From Peteryoungia ipomoeae (GTDB lineage Bacteria > Pseudomonadota > Alphaproteobacteria > Rhizobiales > Rhizobiaceae), in assembly GCF_004912165.1 (NCBI RefSeq), contig NZ_STGV01000003.1, positions 481,073 to 545,072 of the forward strand: a stretch of DNA of 64,000 bases, read 5' to 3'. Shown one piece after another: positions 57,737 through 64,000 of this stretch (position 1 is its first letter; each line of letters begins with the position of its first letter). Both the position numbers and the translations under genes were made by a program. The notes beneath the pieces were generated by a model, which had not been told where the DNA came from, ran no database searches, and saw nothing but the letters and a program-made list of their open reading frames with translations.

Positions 57737-58576
57737 ATGTCGAACAAGATCCTCGTATTGGGCGCCACCGGCAATGTGGGCAGCCATCTCGTCAAGACGC
57801 TGATCGCCAAGGGCGAGACGGTCAAGGCGGCAACCCGCTCCGGCAAATCCGTTGACGGCGCAGAAGGCGTTGCCTTCGATTTCGCCGATCCGTCGGGCCT
57901 TGCCAATCTCTTCGACGGCGTTGACCGCGCTTACATCATGCTGCCCGGCGGCAGTGTGGCGGTAAAGGACCTGCTCCTGCCCGTGGTCGAGGCCGCAATT
58001 GCGCGCAAGGTCAAGATCGTCTTCCAGAGCGTGTTCGGCGTCGATGCCGATGACAGCATTCCCTATCGCCAGATCGAGATCCAGATCGAAAAGTCCGGCA
58101 TTCCCTACGTTATCCTGCGGCCGAACTGGTTTTCCGACAACTTCCACACATTCTGGAAGGCCGGCCTCGACCATGGCCAGATCGCGCTTCCGGCAGGTGA
58201 CGGCAAGTCGAGCTTCATCGACGCGCGCGACATTGCCGAAAGCGCTGCCGCAGCCCTGACCTCGACCCAGTTCGACGGCAAGGCTTTCAACCTGACGGGC
58301 CCTGAAGCGCTGGGCTATGCGGAGGCCGCCACCATCCTCTCCGGCGTCATCGGCAAGCCGGTGACCTACAACGCCATCAGCGATGAAGCCTTCATCGGCA
58401 TCCTGACCGGCGTCGGTGTTCCCGCTGATTATGCCGGTTTCCTTGCCTCGATCTTCCATCCGGTCCGCGAAGGCTGGACGGCTGCCGTCACGCCGGACGT
58501 TCAAACGCTGACAGGCAAGGCGCAGCGTTCGGTCGCGACCTATGCCTCGGATTATGCGGCAGCGCTGAAGGCCTGA
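57737..58576 (+). CDS. NmrA/QOR2-like NAD(P)-binding reductase
   Basis: 279 aa from ATG at 57737 (MSNKILVLGATGNVGSHLVK), with GAAGGA upstream; an in-frame ATG at 57701 would add 12 residues. Rossmann motif GATGNVGSHLVKTLI at the N-terminus, and an atypical SDR fold without the Tyr-x3-Lys pair, as in NmrA and quinone oxidoreductase 2. Conserved FQSVFGVDADDSIPYRQIEIQIEKSGIPYVILRPNWF is characteristic. Likely NADPH-dependent reductase or redox sensor. Controlled, by position, by the divergent HxlR regulator. Convergent with gluconokinase, 3 bp between stops. Confidence 0.87.
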   Translation: MSNKILVLGATGNVGSHLVKTLIAKGETVKAATRSGKSVDGAEGVAFDFADPSGLANLFDGVDRAYIMLPGGSVAVKDLLLPVVEAAIARKVKIVFQSVFGVDADDSIPYRQIEIQIEKSGIPYVILRPNWFSDNFHTFWKAGLDHGQIALPAGDGKSSFIDARDIAESAAAALTSTQFDGKAFNLTGPEALGYAEAATILSGVIGKPVTYNAISDEAFIGILTGVGVPADYAGFLASIFHPVREGWTAAVTPDVQTLTGKAQRSVATYASDYAAALKA

Positions 58577-58579
58577 GAC

Positions 58580-59125
58580 TTAGCCCTCGCCCCGAGAGAG
58601 CATCCGGCCGAGACCCGCAAGGGCCTCGGCCGCAATGGCATCAATATCCTGGTCGATCGAGACCGTGATCACGCCGGGTTCGCCGGTCGGCACTTCCAAT
58701 GTCGCGAGCTGGCTGTCGAGCAGGCCGAGCGGCATGAAATGGCCCGTGCGGGCACCCATGCGGGCATTCAGCAAGTCACGACTGCCGTCGAGATAGACGA
58801 AGACGAGGCGTCCACCCGTCGCAGCGCGCATATGGTCGCGGTAGATTTTCTTCAGCGCCGAACAGGACACGACAATGCCGTCGCCCCTGGCCAGCGCCTC
58901 GGCCATGGTCTCGCCGATCAGCGTCAGCCACGGCCAACGATCCTCATCGGTGAGCGGCGTGCCCTTTGCCATCTTGTCGACATTCGACTGAGGATGCAGC
59001 ACGTCACCTTCAATGAAGGGCAGACCGAGCGATGCAGCGAGGGCAGCCCCCACGGAGGATTTGCCGCAACCGCTGACGCCCATCACGATAATCGCCAGAG
59101 GCGCTGCATTTTGAACACTTACCAG
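58580..59125 (-). CDS. gntK: Gluconokinase (possible CTG start)
   Basis: About 181 aa if translation begins at CTG 59125, or 168 aa from GTG at 59086. P-loop VMGVSGCGKSSVGAALA, GDVLHPQSNVDKMAKGTPLTDEDRWPWL, VSCSALKKIYRD and FVYLDGS are the gluconate kinase landmarks; it phosphorylates gluconate to 6-phosphogluconate. The GTG start would place the P-loop only a few residues from the N-terminus with no ribosome site. A perfect AAGGAGG (59134-59140) lies 8 nt before an in-frame CTG that restores the usual N-terminal beta strand (AAPLAIIVMGVSG). A sequencing or assembly error in the start codon would be the alternative. Confidence 0.9.
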   Translation of the reverse strand: MVSVQNAAPLAIIVMGVSGCGKSSVGAALAASLGLPFIEGDVLHPQSNVDKMAKGTPLTDEDRWPWLTLIGETMAEALARGDGIVVSCSALKKIYRDHMRAATGGRLVFVYLDGSRDLLNARMGARTGHFMPLGLLDSQLATLEVPTGEPGVITVSIDQDIDAIAAEALAGLGRMLSRGEG

Positions 59126-59210
59126 GGCACGATCCTCCTTGTCGGCAATCAGGGTTTCGGACCATAGCCAGCCACTTCAGGAATGCAATTGCACATCGGC
59201 GCTTGCGGCC

Positions 59211-59236
59211 AAAAGAAAACCCGCCTCGCGGCGGGT
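59211..59236 (-). terminator. Rho-independent terminator of rirA
   Basis: Minus-strand stem ACCCGCC / GGCGGGT with a 4-nt loop, followed by TTTTCTTTT. It lies 27 bp after the rirA stop. Confidence 0.85.
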
Positions 59237-59262
59237 CTCAAAAACTGCAAAACTGCGGCTGG

Positions 59263-59742
59263 TCAGGCAGCGGGCGCCTGAGCCCGCATCGGGCGCGGCT
59301 CCAGATCGCCGATCCCCAGCAGGAAGTTGATCTGCGGGCGCGCCTTGACCAGATCGTCGATCGTGTATTGCGACAGCACCTCGAAGAAGGCGTTCAATGC
59401 CTTGCGCAGCGCCGCATTGAGACCACAGCTGTCGATCAGCGGGCAATCGACCTCGCCGTCGTCCTCGAAGCATTCCGCCATGGCGAAGCTGTCTTCGGTC
59501 ACACGCACGACGTCGAACAGTGTGATCTTGTCCGCTGCCCGGCCGAGGCGCACACCGCCGTTGCGGCCACGCACGGTTTCGACCAGACCGGCCTTGTTGA
59601 GCGGCTGCAAAATCTTGAACAGGAAGAGTTCGGAGACGCCATAGGCCTTGGCGATTTCCGGAATACGGCTCAACTGGTCCTGATTGGCAGCGCAGTACAT
59701 CAGCATGCGCACGGCGTAATTTGTCTGTTTTGTCAAACGCAT
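59263..59742 (-). CDS. rirA: Iron-responsive Rrf2-family regulator RirA
   Basis: 159 aa from ATG at 59742 (MRLTKQTNYAVRMLMYCAAN). Winged HTH at about residues 1-60 (IAKAYGVSELFLFKILQPL, RGRNGGVRLGR) and the three conserved cysteines in AECFEDDGEVDCPLIDSC (about residues 91, 99 and 105) that hold the 4Fe-4S cluster. RirA represses iron-uptake genes in iron-replete rhizobia and agrobacteria. The N-terminus and cysteine spacing are the textbook RirA pattern. It is divergent from an iron-type binding protein gene across 173 bp; I found no exact TGA-N9-TCA iron-responsive operator there, only near matches. Confidence 0.95.
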   Translation of the reverse strand: MRLTKQTNYAVRMLMYCAANQDQLSRIPEIAKAYGVSELFLFKILQPLNKAGLVETVRGRNGGVRLGRAADKITLFDVVRVTEDSFAMAECFEDDGEVDCPLIDSCGLNAALRKALNAFFEVLSQYTIDDLVKARPQINFLLGIGDLEPRPMRAQAPAA

Positions 59743-59915
59743 GCACGATTCCTCTGTTTTCTTGACGCTTATATAGCGGCTTTTGCAGTTTTGAACAATT
59801 CCAAAATACTCAAGTTCACATCTGACTTATCCGTGATCAAACATGAGTAAGGTTGACAAGTTATCGCAATTACCGAATAAGCACGTCAACACATTCTAAC
59901 GGGGAGGCCCTTGCC

Positions 59916-60959
59916 ATGAAAAACCATCATCTCACGTTCTGCGCTTTGTCGGCGGTTTCGATGCTTGCCTTGTCCTCCGGCGCGGCGCTCGCCGACGGCG
60001 AAGTGAACATCTATTCCTACCGCCAGCCGGAGCTCATCCAGCCGCTGATGGACGCCTTCACCAAGGACACCGGCATCAAGACCAATGTGCTATTCCTCGA
60101 CAAGGGGCTGGTCGAGCGCATCTCCGCAGAGGGCGCCAACTCGCCGGCCGACGTCATCCTGACCATCGACATCGCCCGCCTCATGGAAGCCAAGGACGGT
60201 GGCGTGACGCAGGCGCTTGATGATGCCGACATCAACGGCCAGATCCCGGCGCAGTTTCGCGATCCCGAAGGCAACTGGTTCGGCCTCACCACGCGCGGTC
60301 GCGTTATCTACGCCTCCAAGGAACGCGTGTCGGAAGATGCGATCACCTATGAAGAACTCGCCGACCCCAAGTGGAAGGGCCGCATCTGCATGCGCGACGC
60401 CCAGCACTCCTACAATATCGGCCTCTTCGCCTCGATGGTTGCCCATCACGGCGCCGAATACACGGAAACCTGGCTTGCCGGTCTCAAGCAGAACCTGGTG
60501 AAGAAGCCCGACGGCAACGACCGCGCCCAGGCAAAGGCCATCTTCTCCGGCGAATGCGATCTGGGTCTCGCCAACACCTACTATCTCGGTCTGATGATGA
60601 CCAACGAGAAGGAGCCGGAAGAGAAGGAATGGGCCGGCGCCGTCAAGGTGCTGTTCCCGAATTCCGGCGATCGTGGCACGCATGTGAATATCTCGGGCAT
60701 GGCGCTCGCCAAGAACGCTCCGAACAAGGACAATGCCGTCAAGCTGATGGAATTCCTGGCCTCGGATGAAGCGCAGACGATCTATGCCGAGCAGGTCTAT
60801 GAATATCCCGTCGGCCCGAATGCCAAGGTTTCCGAAACCGTCGCCGGCTTTGGCACGATCAAGGCAGACACCCTGGCGCTTGCCGATATTGCTGCCAATC
60901 GGAAGACGGCGTCGGAACTGGTCGACAAGGTCGGCCTCAATGACGGTCCGACACAGTAA
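59916..60959 (+). CDS. fbpA: Fe3+ ABC transporter periplasmic binding protein (FutA/FbpA-like)
   Basis: 347 aa from ATG at 59916, GGGGAGG upstream; the in-frame extension to 59853 lacks a signal peptide. Signal peptide at residues 1-27 (ALSAVSMLALSSGAALA). Mature start GEVNIYSYRQPELIQPLMDAF is the ferric-binding protein pattern. ADVILTIDIARL and ANTYYLGLMM supply the characteristic tyrosine pair (YY) of the iron site, plus VYEYPVGPNA near the end. It binds free Fe3+ in the periplasm. No permease or ATPase gene follows; a terminator closes the unit, so the membrane parts are encoded elsewhere. Position next to rirA fits iron control. Confidence 0.92.
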   Translation: MKNHHLTFCALSAVSMLALSSGAALADGEVNIYSYRQPELIQPLMDAFTKDTGIKTNVLFLDKGLVERISAEGANSPADVILTIDIARLMEAKDGGVTQALDDADINGQIPAQFRDPEGNWFGLTTRGRVIYASKERVSEDAITYEELADPKWKGRICMRDAQHSYNIGLFASMVAHHGAEYTETWLAGLKQNLVKKPDGNDRAQAKAIFSGECDLGLANTYYLGLMMTNEKEPEEKEWAGAVKVLFPNSGDRGTHVNISGMALAKNAPNKDNAVKLMEFLASDEAQTIYAEQVYEYPVGPNAKVSETVAGFGTIKADTLALADIAANRKTASELVDKVGLNDGPTQ

Positions 60960-60986
60960 AACGGTCCTCTCAAAAGCACGCGACAA

Positions 60987-61015
60987 GGGGCAGCTTCGGC
61001 TGCCCCTTTTTGTTT
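60987..61015 (+). terminator. Rho-independent terminator after fbpA
   Basis: GGGGCAGC, TTCG tetraloop, GCTGCCCC, followed by TTTTTGTTTT. A textbook intrinsic terminator 27 bp after the stop. Confidence 0.93.
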
Positions 61016-61125
61016 TCCGCCGGTCTGTGACCGATGCCAAACCCCGGCATCACCGGGGCCTCACTGCCGTTGACCGCGGGCAAGCCGATGATAGCGTGCG
61101 GGCGCGTCAACGACGGAGATTAAAC

Positions 61126-61533
61126 GTGCGGCTCCTTTTCCTCGGACTTATCGTGTCAACCGGTCTGTTCCTGCCCTTGCAAGCCCTGGCCAATCCCGGC
61201 CTGACCGGCACGTATCAGGGGTTCATCTGGTCGGGAGGCAGCAACACGCATGGCACCACCTCTTTCACGGTGAAACCGGATGGCGCCATCAGCGGCAGCT
61301 ATCTGTTTGAAGACATGGGAAGCGAAATGCAGGGCACGTTGAGCGATTGCGCCTTCACCGCGCCAATCCTGCGCTGCACCTGGAACGATGCATATGGCAG
61401 CGGCGCGCTTGTGCTGCAGTTCACCGGCGATTTCTGGGCCTTCGAAGGCAGCTGGCACGACGGCAGCCTGGGCGAAGATACGGAGAACGCTGACAACGGC
61501 TATCGCTGGACAGGCGCAAAGACCGGGACGTGA
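61126..61533 (+). CDS. Small secreted hypothetical protein
   Basis: 135 aa from GTG at 61126, with GGAG about 8 nt upstream; longer in-frame starts run back through the fbpA terminator. Signal peptide at residues 1-22 (LLFLGLIVSTGLFLPLQALA). The mature part is a compact, Gly/Trp-rich beta protein: GTYQGFIWSGGSNTHGTTSF, GAISGSYLFEDMG, LQFTGDFWAFEGSWHDG. The two Cys residues (DCAF and LRCTW) may form a disulfide. The GSY...G repeats resemble lipocalin/META-like small beta barrels, but no family is recognised with confidence. Followed by a hairpin. Confidence 0.65.
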   Translation: MRLLFLGLIVSTGLFLPLQALANPGLTGTYQGFIWSGGSNTHGTTSFTVKPDGAISGSYLFEDMGSEMQGTLSDCAFTAPILRCTWNDAYGSGALVLQFTGDFWAFEGSWHDGSLGEDTENADNGYRWTGAKTGT

Positions 61534-61560
61534 CAGCGCAACAGAATGGTTGATGCTAAG

Positions 61561-61589
61561 GAGGCGATGACCTGGATGGGCATCGCCTC
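61561..61589. terminator. Hairpin between the secreted protein and the M48 peptidase gene
   Basis: GAGGCGATG, 11-nt loop, CATCGCCTC, followed by TTCGCTATTCC, in a convergent gap. A weak bidirectional terminator is likely. Confidence 0.5.
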
Positions 61590-61628
61590 TTCGCTATTCC
61601 TCAGCCCTGTGGCGAATAGACCTCGCCA

Positions 61629-62693
61629 TCACTTCGGCGGGAAGCCAAGTTCGCGGGCTCTCGCTTCAATGGCTTCGCGACGCTCAGCCGTTGGCGGATG
61701 GGTTGAAAGCAGCGATGCTTCATCACCGTCGAGCCCGAGCTCCTGCTCCAGTTTTTCAAAGAAGCGCCCGACGGCACGCGGATCGCGACCGGCCTTGGCC
61801 ATGAGCTCGACGGAGATGCGGTCCGCCTCATTCTCGGCGCTGCGCGAATGCGACATGGTCATCAGGGCAGCACCGCCGGTGAGCACGTCTTCGGCAGCCG
61901 TTCCGATATCGCCTGCAATCAGCATGATGAGGCCGGCCATGCCGGCGGCGCGGTAGACCTGCCTGAGCGAATGCTCCTCCTCGACATGGCCGATCTCGTG
62001 CGCAAGCACGCCGATGATCATATCCATGTCGGTACCGGCCATCTCGATCAGCTCATCTGTGATCACCAGATTGCCGTCCGGAAGCGCAAAGGCATTGGGG
62101 CCGATGACGCCGCCGCCGCGGAAGTTCAGCGTGTAGCCGGCTCGCCCGCGGGAGGAGAAATCCGCCACCTGATGGAAGGCGGCGAGAATTTCCTTCTGAC
62201 GCGCCTCAGGCAGTTTCGTGTCCTTGAACACCGCCTTGTCGAGCGTGTTCAGCGCCCCGGCCGCCATCATTTCGGTGGCAGCAGGCGGGGTGACCAGGAC
62301 GGCAACCTCGACGAGGGCCGGCAGGGCATAGCGGTAGATCCCGCCTGCCAGCAGAAAGGTCGCAATCACGAAGGCGATCAATCTGGGGTGAAAGGCTTCA
62401 AGCTTATGGACGACGCCGGTGCGGCGATGGCGCCCGATCCAGCCGTCAAGGGCTTCATTGTCCGCCGTTTCGAACATCGAACCATCCGGAAAGGTGATGC
62501 GCCTTGGCACACGCCCAATGCGGTCGGAGATTTCCAAACGCGCGAGATCGCCGACCGTTACCGGATCCGCGACCTCTCCTTCGAGCTTGACGTAGAGCGT
62601 TTTGCCCTCAGCCAGAAGCAGGGCCGGTACGCTTTTGCTTGCACCCGGAGGGTGCCAGCGTCCAAGCGCGATATGCTTTTCGTCAGAAGCCAA
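61629..62693 (-). CDS. M48-family membrane zinc metallopeptidase
   Basis: About 354 aa. Start chosen at TTG 62693 (AAGGA 7 nt upstream, N-terminus ASDEKHIALGRW); an upstream TTG at 62714 is also in frame. Cytoplasmic N-terminal region of about 115 residues, membrane helix at about 122-142 (LIAFVIATFLLAGGIYRYAL), then a periplasmic peptidase domain with GVLAHEIGHVEEEHSLR (HEIGH zinc motif) and the third ligand Glu in SRSAENEADRISVELM. These Oma1/LoiP/BepA-like enzymes take part in envelope quality control. It overlaps the 3' end of the DUF898 gene, so the two are translationally coupled. E. coli yjgN homologues are also found beside M48 genes. Confidence 0.9.
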   Translation of the reverse strand: MASDEKHIALGRWHPPGASKSVPALLLAEGKTLYVKLEGEVADPVTVGDLARLEISDRIGRVPRRITFPDGSMFETADNEALDGWIGRHRRTGVVHKLEAFHPRLIAFVIATFLLAGGIYRYALPALVEVAVLVTPPAATEMMAAGALNTLDKAVFKDTKLPEARQKEILAAFHQVADFSSRGRAGYTLNFRGGGVIGPNAFALPDGNLVITDELIEMAGTDMDMIIGVLAHEIGHVEEEHSLRQVYRAAGMAGLIMLIAGDIGTAAEDVLTGGAALMTMSHSRSAENEADRISVELMAKAGRDPRAVGRFFEKLEQELGLDGDEASLLSTHPPTAERREAIEARARELGFPPK

Positions 62694-63738
62694 AATCAAA
62701 TCCTTCGAGATCAAGATACTCTGCCGTGATGGCCGAGCCGGATTTCTCGATCGACGCTACCACATCGGAGAACTCTCCATCGACCAGAATTCCCGTATGC
62801 TCCACCACGTAGCGCTGCTCGCGAACGGCAGCCCAGGGCCGCATCAGACCGAAGGTAATCATCGAGACAAGGAAGTTCGACAGGATGATCCAGAAATAGC
62901 GGAGACGGCCCATGTCGGAGAACAGACGATGACGACCGTCGAACACGGTTGCATTCAGGACGACGTTGCGTACGCCGACGCGGTAGAAGATGCCACCGAT
63001 CGCGAAGAAGACGAAGAACGGGATCATCACGCCGTAGATCGCCATGACGATCTGAACCTGATCCATACTTCCGTCCATGACGGAGGAGAAGCTCGCAAGC
63101 CCGACCAAACCTGCAATGGCAACGCCGATCAGCACAAGAACAAACGCCGGGATCCAGACGCGGTAGAGTGCGCCGACCTTCGGATCGCTTTCCAGCGCAC
63201 GGTCGCCGTAGCGGATGTTGTTGAGGATGTAGCGATAAAGCCAGCGGCTGGCGAAGGGTGCAAGCAGTCCGAGCGACAGGGTGGCAACAAGGCTGCCAAC
63301 GATAATGGCAAAGAACGCGCCGCCGACCTTGCCGACGAAATCGAAGCGAATGTTGCGATAGCTGGTGACGCGGGCATTGAAGCGCAGGCTGCGCATCACG
63401 ATCCAAGGCAGGGCGGCAAACATCAGCAAAGCCAGAATGATGCCGGCAATCGGATAGAACTGCAGCGCAATGTTGTAGAAGGCGAGATAGCCGATGACGA
63501 TACCGCGACCGATCAGGATCTGCAGACCCTTGGCATGATAGTCAAACGAATGGCCGTCGAAAAAGGTGTTGCCGTAGAAGTAGCGGTTGCGACGAACCTT
63601 TGCCCAGGCAGAATAGATACCGACTGTCACGATCGTCAGGAGTATGTTGACGATCCAGATGCCGAAATACTCCTTGGCATTGCCTCGGAATTCACCGCGA
63701 TTGAGGATCGCGGTTGACGTTGTTGCAGCTGGCTGCAT
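62683..63738 (-). CDS. YjgN/DUF898 multi-pass membrane protein
   Basis: 351 aa from ATG at 63738. It opens FRGNAKEYFGIWIVNILLTIVTVGIYSAWAKVRRNRYFYGNT, the DUF898 signature (helix, then SAWAKVRxxRYxYGNT), and repeats a similar element near the C-terminus (FLVSMITFGLMRPWAAVREQRYV). Six or more helices. Function of the family is unknown; the linked M48 peptidase suggests an envelope role. The ribosome site of the peptidase gene is inside its last codons. Confidence 0.9.
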   Translation of the reverse strand: MQPAATTSTAILNRGEFRGNAKEYFGIWIVNILLTIVTVGIYSAWAKVRRNRYFYGNTFFDGHSFDYHAKGLQILIGRGIVIGYLAFYNIALQFYPIAGIILALLMFAALPWIVMRSLRFNARVTSYRNIRFDFVGKVGGAFFAIIVGSLVATLSLGLLAPFASRWLYRYILNNIRYGDRALESDPKVGALYRVWIPAFVLVLIGVAIAGLVGLASFSSVMDGSMDQVQIVMAIYGVMIPFFVFFAIGGIFYRVGVRNVVLNATVFDGRHRLFSDMGRLRYFWIILSNFLVSMITFGLMRPWAAVREQRYVVEHTGILVDGEFSDVVASIEKSGSAITAEYLDLEGFDFGF

Positions 63739-63888
63739 GAAAAGAACCTCTCATCTGATCACTATACGCGACGTCATCGCTCCCCCGATCACGACGTCCG
63801 CATCCTATCATCATGCAGATGGAACAATCTCAAGTGACGTCTGACACGCCATCCATCGCAAATTTATAAATTATTAAGGTCAAAGACT

Positions 63889-63910
63889 GCGGCGGCAGCA
63901 ACGCCGCCGC
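63889..63910 (-). terminator. Hairpin downstream of the edge gene
   Basis: GCGGCGGC, 6-nt loop, GCCGCCGC, 34 bp after the stop of the partial minus-strand gene. On the minus strand AGTCTTTGACC follows, so the U-tract is weak. Confidence 0.5.
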
Positions 63911-63943
63911 CCCAGGTCATCGCTTTCGATTGCCTGATTTCCA

Positions 63944-64000
63944 TCACTTCATCGTCGACACGACGAATTCGGCGCCATCCTTGATGCCCGCCCGACGCCT
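63944..64000 (-). CDS. 3' end of an unidentified protein gene (cut by window end)
   Basis: Minus-strand frame ending RRAGIKDGAEFVVSTMK and TGA at 63944-63946, with a hairpin behind it. Only about 18 codons are visible, too few to name the family. Coding is inferred from the ordinary-looking residues, codon use and the downstream hairpin. Confidence 0.4.
   Translation of the reverse strand, partial: RRRAGIKDGAEFVVSTMK

Noticed and set aside
59743..59915. RirA iron-responsive operator TGA-N9-TCA
   Set aside because: No exact match in the spacer; near matches with one mismatch are expected by chance at this length.
1..64000. tRNA, rRNA, insertion sequences or prophage genes
   Set aside because: No cloverleaf-like sequence, transposase motif, terminal inverted repeat with target duplication, or phage structural gene was recognised. 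Gene order and composition look like stable chromosome.

Overview
The window is about 61% GC alphaproteobacterial chromosome, most likely from the Rhizobiaceae (Rhizobium/Agrobacterium/Sinorhizobium group). The pointers are a RirA-type Rrf2 iron regulator, a Pha-type K+/H+ (Mrp) antiporter operon with fused phaAB, a fused SecDF, an EcfG-like promoter motif in front of a ferritin-like stress gene, and dense operons with 4-bp overlaps. No rRNA, tRNA, insertion sequence, prophage or CRISPR array was found.

Layout. 1-7.4 kb: a Fe3+/AfuB-type ABC permease cut by the window edge, two tandem paralogous periplasmic binding proteins, and a divergent OmpR-family response regulator with its membrane sensor kinase. 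7.4-13.4 kb: phaAB-C-D-E-F-G antiporter operon. 13.5-17 kb: a small XRE regulator with its own palindromic operator, secDF, and an unknown small membrane protein. 17-20 kb: large-subunit catalase and a DUF892 ferritin-like protein (stress). 19.9-25.3 kb: nikR and divergent nikABCDE sharing an exact NikR-type operator. 25.3-28 kb: a zinc pair (AztD-like periplasmic metallochaperone and COG0523 GTPase) behind Zur-like palindromes. 28-36.8 kb: an ECF-sigma-associated island resembling the E. coli ydjXYZ-ynjABCDEF locus: YnjBCD-type transporter, SelD-N-terminus-like flavoprotein, TVP38/DedA membrane protein, zinc anti-sigma factor, ECF sigma factor, CDP-alcohol phosphatidyltransferase and a mercuric-reductase-like flavoprotein.

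37-43 kb: a four-gene translationally coupled signalling operon (CHASE3-GAF hybrid kinase with three receivers, CheR, receiver-less CheB, and a receiver-histidine kinase). 43-51.9 kb: an SLC13/TrkA-C permease, a CHASE4-like GGDEF-EAL protein, a secreted FecR-domain protein with a 39-bp coding tandem repeat, a CHASE2 protein with degenerate GGDEF and intact EAL, and a DUF454 protein. 52-57 kb: polyamine catabolism (DadA-like flavoprotein, PuuA-like ligase, PuuB-like oxidase, AguB-like amidase). 57-61.5 kb: an HxlR regulator divergent from an NmrA-like reductase, gluconokinase, rirA, an iron-binding SBP and a small secreted protein. 61.6-64 kb: an M48 membrane metallopeptidase, a YjgN/DUF898 membrane protein and the 3' end of a further gene.

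Recurring themes are metal homeostasis (Fe, Ni, Zn), envelope and redox stress, and c-di-GMP/two-component signalling. The least understood unit is the 28-36.8 kb ECF/ynj-like island, which is the best candidate for an incompletely described system. All functional calls rest on reading translated motifs and gene order; no database search was run.
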